The notes below the pieces were generated by a model, which was not told the origin of the DNA, made no database searches, and worked only from the letters and a program-made list of their open reading frames with translations. From Acestrorhynchus altus (taxonomy: Eukaryota; Chordata; Actinopteri; Characiformes; Acestrorhynchidae): a stretch of 64,000 bases of DNA. Below, piece by piece: positions 54,800 through 64,000 of this stretch; within the stretch, counting starts at the first letter, position 1, and the number at the start of each line of letters is the position of its first letter. A program made the position numbers and the translations under genes. The DNA is taken from the NCBI GenBank assembly GCA_034509495.1, contig CM067507.1, forward strand, positions 31,610,279-31,674,278, read 5' to 3'.

Positions 54800-55370
54800 C
54801 TACACTCAGAGTCCATTTTATCAGCTCCACTGCCCATACAGGAGCTTTGTAGTTCTATAATTACACACTATAGTCCATCTGTTTCTCGGCATACTTTGTT
54901 ATTCTCCTTTCACCCTGATTTTTAATGGTCAGAACTTTTGAGGACCACCACAGAACAGGTATTATGTGGGTGGTGGGTCATTCTCGGCACTGCAGTGACA
55001 CTGGCATAGTGGTGGTGGGTTAGTGTGTGTTGTTTGGTACGTATGAATCAGGCACAGCAGTGCTGCTAGAGTCTTTAAAGCCCTTGGAGTCACTTCTGAG
55101 AATAGTCCTCCGACCAGAAATATCTAGCTAACAGCATCTTGTGGGCAGTGTCCTGTGAGCACTGATGAAGGACTAGAGGACACAAATTGTGCAGAAACAG
55201 ATGAGCTTCTGTGTCTGACTATATATCTTCAAGATGGAGCAGCTATGTAGGAGTGTATAATAAAGTACACAGTGTATAAACACTCCAACAGCACTGCTGT
55301 TTCTGATCCTCTCATACCGGCACAATGCACTCTTACACACCATCACTATATCAGTGTCACTGCAGATGCT
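54800..55370. repeat. Palindromic interspersed element, copy 2
   Basis: It shares the TATTATGTGGGTG…GGGTCATTCTC…GCACTGCAGTGACACTG…TTAGTGTGTGTTGT arm and the CAGTGTCCTGTGAGCACTGATGAAGGACTAGAGGAC centre with copy 1, the centre in opposite orientation. It has no 14-bp array. Confidence 0.65.
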
Positions 55371-56179
55371 CCCTTATTAAGATGACATTTGCTCTCATAA
55401 GTAAACGTTTATTGAATCCAAGTTATTAATATCCAACCTTTGGGTGGATTATAACTGTGTATAAAGTATTTTGGAATAACTCCAGTAAGATTACCATTTT
55501 TGAATAAACATGTAAACAAGCACACTATGTTACAGTCTGCTATTTTCTATCTTCCCCAAACATTGGCATATTTTTTAGCATTCAATCTGCTTCCCCATAC
55601 TTGTTTACCTTACTGCCCATTGCCAACTTTGCAACAAAACTTGACAGGGGATTATTCAAAAAAAAATGGAATGCAATATCCAATTTTCATATCCAAAAGT
55701 TAAAGTGGATTTGCTATATTACAATTATTCATCTTCCGAGCTCACTGCACAAATCTTCATTAACATTTATATTATATTAGCTCACGGCTGCATGATATGC
55801 ATATTTTCCCAGGCTTGATTTGGAAAAAAAAAAACTTTAAATTAAATTGGTCCAATGCCAATTACCTGTCAGCAGAAAGGCATCAAATGACCTGTATCTA
55901 AATGACATCCTGGGCTTGTAAACAAAGAGCTGTGTACTTAGGATCATGACAAATAAGGCAGATTATATAAACTATTTTCTTTTTTAAATTGTGATCTAAC
56001 CATGGTTCAGTGGCCTGTATTGCTCCATCTTTATAACCTTGTTGAAGCCATTGCAGTGTACAGTGTATGCTACTCAACATCTTTTTAAACAGTAGTCCTA
56101 TTAGATACATAAGTTATAATACAGAGCAATAACATCATACATAGCATAGTACATGGAACTAGATATACTAATGCGGGTC

Positions 56180-56480
56180 AGGGAATTAGAATATAATGAA
56201 AAAGTCCATACAGCTTCAGAATTTCTTTCTAAGCTGCAAGCTGTCATATTTTATATTCATTACATGTGATATTTCTAACCCTATTATGTTTTACTTTTGA
56301 TCAGCATGGCTTATAGCTCATGAAAATCGGAAATCCAGCATCTCAAGTTATTCGAATATTTAATGTTGGATTTGATTAAGTCAAACAGTATCAACAGTAC
56401 AGAAAGCTTGAAATACATGCTATGAATATAAAATATAAACATCCACTAAAAACATGTATGTCCACTTGTTTTGACCACTA
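56180..56480. repeat. Mariner-type MITE, related to the 10.85 kb element
   Basis: ATTAGAATATAATGAAAA at the left and AACAGTATCAACAGTAC…AAGCTTGAAATACATG blocks match 27.2-27.4 kb and the 11.45 kb interior. Confidence 0.45.
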
Positions 56481-56704
56481 TCACCATCATTTGGATTCTG
56501 CACCTGCTTTGTACACTGTATGAATAGACCTATGAAAAATGCTCTGAAATTACATGGAATCAACTCTTATTTTACATTAACTTCTCATTCAGTCAGTCAA
56601 AAGTTTTTTGCATTCCTCCGTAAAGAGACTGGACAATGATAATATGACAATGTCCCTACGTCGTGGTTGGTGTTTCATAACAGATAACAGCCACTGGTGA
56701 GCCC

Positions 56705-56885
56705 TCACATCATGTGGTAGACTAGGTTTTGATTTCCAGTGTGAGCAACTATGCTGTGCTACACCAATAAGAGTCCTTGGGCAAGACTAATACTACTGTG
56801 GAGCCACTTCTGCGATGTGAGTAACCTTATAAGTCGCTCTCAATAAGAGCATCAACTAAATGCATAAATATAAATGTCAATTAAA
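56705..56885 (+). repeat. Fish tRNA-derived SINE copy
   Basis: Head and middle sequence (CTATGCTGTGCTACACCAATAAGAGTCCTTGGGCAAGACTAAT) runs into the tail AAGTCGCTCTCAATAAGAGCATCAACTAAATGCATAAATATAAATG, the usual organisation of this SINE type. Confidence 0.7.
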
Positions 56886-57028
56886 TTAAGACTAAAATTA
56901 ACTTTCTCACAATATTCTAATTAGAAAATGAGTGTACAATATATCTTTCATAGAGAAATAATTATAATTTGCTGCACATTTTCATTTTGTGGTTTTCTGA
57001 AATCAACCCAGCATTAAATTACATACTA

Positions 57029-57910
57029 ATGCTCAAAAATATACATACAACAGTTGGTTAAGTGTCTCATACAGTTACACTTTTACCAGATGCTTTTGGT
57101 GCCCTCAGCAAGCTTCTGGCAGAATTCTAGTTGGATATTTGACCACAACTCTTGGCTGATTATGTAGAGTTTAATTAAAGTTGTTGCTTTCGGGGCATGG
57201 ATCTAACTTGTAAGCACTGTCCACATATTTTCAATATTGGAAAGGTTATTCCAAAAGCTTAATGTTAGCTTGCTTTATCCATTAAGGTCATGTTGAATAA
57301 TTCTGAGTTCTGAATTCTAGTCCTCTTTCTTTATTATTTCATTGACTTTATGCAATGTATCAGTTCCACTGACAGCAAATGAGCACCAGAGCATGTTGAT
57401 ACCACCACCATGATTAACAGGTGGCACAGTGTTCCAAGGATCAAATGCTTCATCTTTACACTTCCAAACATCTTTGTCTCCTCTGAAATATGAAATATTC
57501 TTCCAGATGGTTTTATCTTTGTCCATACGGTCAGCTGGTCAGCTGCAATTTATAATGAAGATTAAAGATGTCAAAATTTGGGTCATCTATCCATATTGAA
57601 TCAGTGGCTACACTTCTCAGTTACTTTTTTAATGTTTGACCTGATGACCCTGGAATCTGCAGTTCTTTAAAAAATCTTTCCTGACATTTGTAGCAACATG
57701 ATGCATGATTAGATTAAAGCTCTTATTAATATTCAGATTTACATATAAACCAAATATTGTGTAGTGGTCAGAAATTTACATACACTTACCATGAACATTA
57801 TAATATTAAGCTTTCAATTGGAAAATGCATGTATCTTTTTAATCTTTTTAATTTTGTGGGATTTTCAGGATTAAATATATACATACAGGATCAAAAGTAT
57901 ACACGCTGTA
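57029..57910 (-). mobile_element. Tc1-like (Sleeping Beauty-type end) remnant
   Basis: Minus-strand translation near 57450-57370 reads NTVPPVNHGGGINMLWCSFA, a degraded GGGSIMVWGCFA motif. AGTGGTCAGAAATTTACATACACTT at 57763 resembles terminal repeats of Sleeping Beauty-like elements, and another TATACATACA end lies at 57043. Element boundaries are unclear. Confidence 0.6.
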
Positions 57911-57934
57911 CAGAAAAAAGGCTGGGAGATGGGG

Positions 57935-58100
57935 TCTGGGGAGTACTTTACAGAGACTTGATCCTGGTCCTGGCATTCCCCTGCTCAGCACATTGTAGAG
58001 GTTTCACTGACTGAACACACGCCCTGCAACTCTTAAAGAGCTTGTTAATAAGATGATAAGTTGAATCAAATGTGTTGTGAACAGGTAATCTATCCTAATC
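57935..58100 (-). repeat. Copy of CCTGGTC-type interspersed repeat
   Basis: GATCCTGGTCCTGGCATTCC…CTTAAAGAGCTTGTTAATAA…GTTGAATCAAATGTGTTG; see the 32.4 and 58.46 kb copies. Confidence 0.5.
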
Positions 58101-58461
58101 TGTTCATGGCCAAAGAGCCATGAACTATAGCTTCCCTCACTGATGAGCACTTGTGAGGAGGAGCAAAATTAACTAGAGCACAACCGACTAAGGTGCACTG
58201 AAAAATAAAGTGCAGAAAATAATGTGATATATGGAGTTTCTAGCCTTGTTTACTGAGCACACTGGCAAAATAGGCATCACACTTGGTGTGAAGGTCCACT
58301 CTGTAAAGAAAGTAAAAATAGTGTAACCCCAGAGTATGTAACAACTGCCCAAGAGTCCTTGGGAAGTGAAATTACAAAGAGGATGTGAGATTGGGTTTCA
58401 CATTGTAATTAATTTACTGTCATAATGTAAATGCAGCATTAATGCACAGAGTGCCCTTGAG

Positions 58462-58585
58462 CAGTGTTTCTCATCCCTAGTCCTAGAGGTACCTTACATT
58501 TAGTGCTTTCCTGCTGTCAACACATGCGATTCAACTAATCAGCTCATTAACAAGTTCTTTCAGAGATGCAGGGGGTGCGAGACTC
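58462..58585 (+). repeat. Copy of CCTGGTC-type interspersed repeat
   Basis: CAGTGTTTCTCATCCCTAGTCCTAGAGGTACC…AACACATGCGATTCAACTAATCAGCTCATTAACAAG. Confidence 0.55.
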
Positions 58586-58989
58586 CAAGCAGAGACTCCA
58601 CTAAAATGTGCAAGCACAGTGCCTCCAAGACAAGCATTAAGAGATCACTGGCATGCACAGAGTACAAACACATATGAATAAGTGTTTTATGAAAGTCGCA
58701 TTTCTACAGCCTCAAGACATCAACAAAGCACATTAGGAGGTTACATTCTTTGGATACTCTGAAACTGAACTGAATGCCCTGAAGTATATGGTATCCTTAC
58801 GTGTTGACTTATGTCGACGTATCATTTTTTGTACAATATCATAAACTGTGTATCTACATTTATATGGTATCCTTTGCAATAGGAGACACACACCCATATT
58901 GTTGCAATCTGCTGAACAAATCTCAGGTAAGCCATACTGCTAGACACTGTAAACTGTATAGCATGTTTGAATGGAAATCCAAAAGTTTG

Positions 58990-59460
58990 CTGGTAATAAA
59001 AGCAGAAATCCATCTCTTTGCAGGCCTGTGGGCTACAGCAGAATTGAATCTCTCAGCGTCTGTCTCACGGTCAGTACATGAGCCCTCAACTGGTTGGCTG
59101 GAACAATATGGAGGGCCCCGGGGCCAGCATGCGCCTGTCTGAAAGATAACTCAGAATAATCATGCCCAGATAACTCCTGCTAGATGGCTCGTCTCCTCGG
59201 AAGCCCATTATGTTCTCCAGTGATGCTTCATGTGGGAGAGTAAATGGTAAAATTGCAATCATGCATATTGCGAGCAGAAATGACCCTCTCGAGGCGCTGA
59301 GAGCATCCATAGCCACATCACTTATTCTTTGATGATGAGTTCTTTAAGGGGAATTAGGGGATCAGGACTCTGCAGTTCAAAGCCAAATGAAACGCCACGT
59401 CTGTTGTCGTGAGCTCCTTTCACAATCCAGCCAAACTATTATATTTGCTCTCTCTTGCTC
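58990..59460. other. Complex repeat-poor stretch, candidate conserved noncoding element
   Basis: Unique sequence with no repeat signature and no supported exon; a candidate for distal regulatory DNA only by appearance. Confidence 0.25.
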
Positions 59461-60034
59461 TCTGTCCACTTTTTTCTAGCATTATAATCAGTACATATTG
59501 CAGAATATATAGGATTTTACACTATGCGATTATCCCGACGTTAACCATGTGCCAAATGAGCACACCTCCACTTATAATATGAGTTATTACATAAAACTTC
59601 AGGATGAATACTGCGAATTTCCCTTCATATTGTGTGTCTTGAGCCAATATGATTATAACTGTATTTAAAAGGTGCTGCAGAAACAGTAAGGCAATGCATG
59701 ATTTAGACGTTCTATGATTTAAAAAGTTAGAAGTCAAAAATTACATAGCATTCTCGACTGTTTGGGCTTTAAAACATATCCTCAAAGCTTCATCAGTTCT
59801 GCATTTACTGAACCACAATAGCAATCATTTGAAAAATACATTAGAAAATCTTTACAAGGTGAACTTATTTTAATATATTAGACTTAATTATACTTAATTT
59901 TCCATATTCATAGAATATTATACATGTAAACAAATTGTTAAAAACACTCCATGAACACATTTGACTACCAAATTTCAACATATGGACATTTGAATGAACC
60001 AGTGTCAGGGGGACAGGGGGAATAGTTTTGTTGT

Positions 60035-60205
60035 TTTGATAAATGGAGGCTCCATCTCAGAACTTGCAGGGCTTGTACAATCTACTACTAATATCTTTGA
60101 GCCAAAAAGCAGGTTCTGTGAGGTCCATGCCTTGAATGCATTTGGGTGTGTCAAAGGCCATGGTGTGAAGGAGTAGCTGATTTTGTGGGTCTACCAGTCT
60201 ACAGA
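60035..60205 (+). mobile_element. Tc1-like transposase C-terminal fragment
   Basis: GAACTTGCAGGGCTTGTACAATCTACTACTAATATCTTTGAGCCA…GAGGTCCATGCCTTGAATGC matches the last ~40 codons of the fish Tc1-type family whose end lies at 23.26-23.43 kb. It is preceded and followed by unrelated sequence. Confidence 0.5.
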
Positions 60206-60719
60206 AAATTCTCATCAAAATAATTGACATACTGATTGGCATGATGATCATTCAGGAGTATTCACACATCTGGACTGGAGTGGAAATCACCAAATATGAA
60301 TCCTGAACTGTGGATGAACATTGATATCATTTACATTCAGAAACTTGTCCAGTCAATGTCAAATCAAATCTCAGCTGTTCGTGTATGGAGGCCTTACACA
60401 CTATTAGATACATTTCAGTCACATATGAGCTGATGAACTTTAGGTGGGCTGTTTAGGGTTTTTTCCCCGACCATTTAAATGTTTACATGTCTCTTAATTC
60501 ACTTGTCAGCATCATAATCAATGAATTTGTGGCTACTTTTTTCTATTCTACTATACTATTTTATGTTCGTATGGTTTGAACATGCCTTCTCAGTTTTACA
60601 CTGAATGACTGATGAAACCAATTTATCCAATAAAAATAAAAACTGAAACAGTCTTAAACTGAACATAGCTGATCAAAATGTGCATCCTAGGAGGACTGTC
60701 TGGTGTAATTGACCAGCTA

Positions 60720-61090
60720 CGAGATTAACGAACCTCTCTCCCTGGCCTCCCAAATGAATTTAATGCCTTCTCCTTCTGACTAAAACAGGCCTTGTGAAAG
60801 TTCGGGTGAACAGAGGGGTGAGGATAGATTTTCCTGGATCCAGTGAGGATTCGAGGACAAAATTGCTTATTGATTTCTTTCACTTTGTCTATCAGAGGAA
60901 AAGCTTGCGTGTCGACATCAGTCACAGGGACATATTAGCCCATATCTCTCCGCAAATTGATCGACCGTGGGTTTTGATAGCCTAGACTGAGCAGACAGTG
61001 GCAGGAGAAGGTTTCCAGAGGTCATTGACAGCTAACGGTCAATAGCCATCATCTCACACCGGGATTTGCAGACAGGTTTGTAGTTTGATA
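60720..61090. other. Complex repeat-poor stretch, candidate conserved noncoding element
   Basis: GC-balanced unique sequence (for example GTGTCGACATCAGTCACAGG at 60909). Opposed short frames exist on both strands but none has a recognisable protein. Confidence 0.28.
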
Positions 61091-61229
61091 GACTTCCACA
61101 AGGTGCTGACAACTAAGACTCGGTGTGTGCAGTTTCTATCTCTCCTTTCCTTCTCTGTCTCTCTTTGTCATTCACTCTTTCCATGCTTTCCCTTTTCATC
61201 AGTTCCCACTGCCAAATTCCCTTTTAACA

Positions 61230-61690
61230 GGGTAGAATGCGATCATGGAGTTTGCCCAGTTAGACTCTTCAAAGGGTCTTTATGTAATCGATGCTGGCAG
61301 AGGGAATTGGAATGGTAGAGAGACGCTAGTGAGGGAGAGAGAAAAGGCAGAGATTGTGTAGGAGAGCGACAGAGGCATAGACTGCACCCGCTGAGCTCGG
61401 CAAGGGGCCGGCCTCTTTCTGATTGCACTCTCCGAAAGCCTGGCATTCACACAGCACAACTGCAGCTTCCATTTTCTTTGGAAACACGTGGAGACAGGGA
61501 AGGTGATTCCATAGTCAAACATGGCCAAGCACACAAACAGCCTGATTTTTTTTTTGTCAATTTCCTGTCAAGCTGTGAGACCTGGCCTGGTCAAAACTTG
61601 CCTAATGTCCTTATCAGCGCTCGCAGAAGGCAAGTGTTATTAACTACCCAAGACCCATCTTTGGGGTTATTTTTCCAGAAAGGGACCTCC
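61230..61690. other. Complex repeat-poor stretch, candidate conserved noncoding element
   Basis: Another non-repetitive island between AT-rich spacers, without supported coding sequence. Confidence 0.25.
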
Positions 61691-62619
61691 ACATTTCACA
61701 AACAAGACACACATTACAGATGGACCAATTTGGTTCAGTGATTTGAAATGATACATATTAATTTCTCAGTTACAGGAGCATGAAATTGAATTTGGAATTG
61801 GGGGTATTCAGCATGCAGTTCCACTGCAATATCCAAACACATTAGGAAGGAAAATATATGTGCATTACTGAAGCCTGTTTACTGTGATTATATTGCTTGG
61901 TGTATTCCACCAACTGCAAAACGAAACCTAAACCAACCCGGAAAAAAATCAAACTAGTTACGGCTCTAGTTTGGAAGTCATCACACTCTTTTTCACAGTC
62001 AGTAATGTGTCCTCTTTCCCACAGCCTGACAGACTGATCCCTGAAGTAAAAGTAGAGCACTGCATAGTCAAAAGGAAGTGTCAAGTTTAATCATTGGTTT
62101 ATTCATCTTCCTTGGATATTTCTTCAAAGATGAAGGCTCCCCCTCTGGAATGGGATCTCATCATTAGTCTCAATGGTGAGCACAGGAAATTCCATTGAAC
62201 AGAAAAGAGGGAGAAAATATTCTGTGCTTGAGGGTTTAATCAATACCAAAAAGGCTGAAAATGCATGAGGGTGCGTTACGATGGATCTCGCGAAGGGCCC
62301 TCATTTTTATCTTGAAGCAGTGTCATATTTCTTTATGTCTAGTTGCACCTAATGCATCCAGCACATAATGTATTATCCATCATTATCTTACTGTTACAGA
62401 GATATTGTGTTAGATATACAGCATGTGGTATGTATTTTGGCAATCTATTGATGGAATTGGATATTGCTGATATTTATGTAAATTCTACAACTAGTTATCA
62501 CATATGGATAAGAAGGGGTTATAAATCATATAAAACCTAACTTAAGCACTCACCGCCTTTAAAAAAATACCTTCATTTTTCAGTGAGTAATTGAACCATT
62601 TGAACTAAAATTCATTGGA

Positions 62620-62830
62620 TTCCAACTGAATTAAATCCCAGTTTAAATAGCAAAGGAGTTTACAGTGCATGTTTACTGCCCTGTCCAAGTGTACATGCTT
62701 AACCTGCACACAGACTCTGTCTGATCAGTGAGGAGGGTGGGGCTGATTACATCAATGACCCAGATATTGGGTTATAGAGAAAAACAACAAGGGAGGAGCT
62801 GTTTGCTTTTTTCACAGAGTTCAAGTGTTG
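62620..62830 (+). repeat. Copy of interspersed family B
   Basis: CAGTGCATGTTTACTGCCCTGTCC…CTGATCAGTGAGGAGGGTGGGGCTGATTAC…GACCCAGATATTGGGTTATAGAG…GGGAGGAGCTGTTTGC. Confidence 0.65.
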
Positions 62831-63279
62831 TTTCGTACTGGTCTGTTTTTGTTGTAGCACCATCTTGGCCCTGCATTTCACAGAAAACCAAAAAGGTCTG
62901 TTTGCATATGTCAAAAGGTTGCTTTCTGTTGATGTAGGCAGTTCTTGCAAATGTTGAATGTCAAAACCTACCACACTCTCAAAGGAAGTTTACCACCGTC
63001 ACACCTGCTGCTAGCAAGTGAGCTGGTAATGGAACAGAATGAGTGATAAGAAAAATTAGACATGTCTACTTTCTGAAGGTCAAGTACAGACTGATCTTGG
63101 TTAATGATGGTTTTAATTAAGGGCTATGGCACAGTCAATTTAGCTGTCTCGCTCTGAACAACAGCATCATCAAACCCAGATGTTTTTTTTTCTCTCTCTC
63201 TTTTTTTGCCCCATTTCTGGGAGCAGAACATTGGAGATGTGATTTAAGCCGACAGGTGCAATCAGCACCTTGTCTATAA

Positions 63280-63790
63280 TTATAAATGGCAAAGATCAGC
63301 AGGTTGTGGCCCGCGACGTGAATTCAAAAGCTCATTTTTATGGGAGGAGAGCACAGCTCGACCCTTTTTGGAAGAGCTCAAATGAACCCACACAAGGGCT
63401 TTGTGGTCTGTAATAGCTTCTATTTTTTTCTGCTGACATGTTAATGAACTATCTAATATTTCACCGTTTATGGGACTTTGGATGTTCAGAGACGAGCTCA
63501 CTGTAGAGACGGAATATGAGCCACTGCTGACTGCACATTATTTTTAACCTGCAGAACTCTGTGTGAAGCCCTGCGGCTGACCTCTAGAGAGGGCCTATGC
63601 TGTGGGCCTCTGGACCACCGCAGTGCTGATATCGATTCAGTCTTTAGCTTGCGCTGTCTCTCAGGTACCGCTATCAGGTCCAGACACATTCTGCTGAGAA
63701 GAGAAACAGTCAATACGTGGCCTGCCTTACCGTCAGCGCCACATCTCACCTGTTTCACAGCACTCTGGGGTGGGGAGAAGTTCACACATA
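63280..63790. other. Complex repeat-poor stretch, candidate conserved noncoding element
   Basis: Unique sequence of higher GC content at the window end. Opposed frames of 138 and 94 codons overlap here; neither resembles a known protein. Confidence 0.25.
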
Positions 63791-64000
63791 GCAACAATGA
63801 GTGTGTGCACAGAATTCTAAACAGCCTGCTTAAGGACTTAAATCTCTTTGCTATAACCTTGATTATGAGACTCAAAGATAAACAGAATAGATTTGAGGTC
63901 ACAAGTGTAAACAATAAACAAATATTTCTGTGAGTGGGGATATTTCCTTTTGAGAATAAAACTATATTTTCATGGTTAGATAAGTAATATAAACCCGAGG

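Larger units (their letters stand above)
48648..64000. other. Downstream region: 3' UTR intron and/or intergenic DNA
   Basis: No further protein-coding gene can be supported. Apart from the listed repeats and candidate noncoding elements, 49.5-50.2, 51.2-52.5 and 55.4-56.1 kb show nothing recognisable. A polyadenylation site for the gene cannot be assigned. Confidence 0.55.

Noticed and set aside
63498..63933. Overlapping opposed frames of 138 and 94 codons at the window end
   Set aside because: Neither resembles a known protein; more likely noncoding unique sequence.

Overview
The window looks like teleost fish nuclear DNA. It is AT-rich and almost without open coding sequence. It has many long CA/GT, CT and AT microsatellites, dozens of decayed Tc1/mariner-type remnants, fish-type SINE tails and an RTE/BovB-like LINE fragment. 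An ostariophysan (catfish- or characin-like) host would fit this repeat mix, but that is inference.

Only one gene can be supported. It is a RALYL-type gene (RALY RNA-binding-protein-like, an hnRNP C/RALY relative) on the + strand, covering about 43 kb from a CpG-rich first exon near 5.96 kb to a stop codon at 48.64 kb. Seven coding exons join in consistent phase (37, 76, 48, 179, 114, 170 and 33 nt) into a 218-codon frame. They encode the region after the RRM: the MAGEPKPYRPK segment, the tyrosine-rich GYEFDYDYYRDDFYNR segment, a basic and serine-rich segment, the LQTIKRELTQIKMKIDSLLG coiled coil and an acidic C-terminus. No RRM exon was found. Exon 24425-24500 starts one base into a codon, as the exon after the RRM does in RALYL, so the RRM exons and the canonical promoter probably lie upstream of the window. 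The 5.96 kb exon would then be an internal alternative start that yields a form without the RRM. The gene also shows a tandem CAGCAG acceptor (45080-45085), two in-frame donors in the penultimate coding exon, and a splice donor two bases after the stop codon.

Layout: 1-5.7 kb, upstream sequence or an earlier intron with Tc1-like remnants; 5.75-6.06 kb, CpG-rich first exon; 6.0-24.4 kb, a large intron with microsatellites, a 20-bp minisatellite, Tc1/Tc3-type fragments and MITEs; 24.4-48.6 kb, the remaining exons, separated by introns that hold an RTE-type LINE fragment on the minus strand (27.6-29.9 kb) and several Tc1 fragments; 48.65-64 kb, 3' UTR intron or intergenic sequence with MITEs, a palindromic element carrying a 14-bp minisatellite, SINE copies and several complex, repeat-poor stretches that may be conserved regulatory DNA.

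I see no rRNA, convincing tRNA, CRISPR array, prokaryotic operon or intact mobile-element gene. The most interesting material is in the splicing and promoter structure of the RALYL gene.
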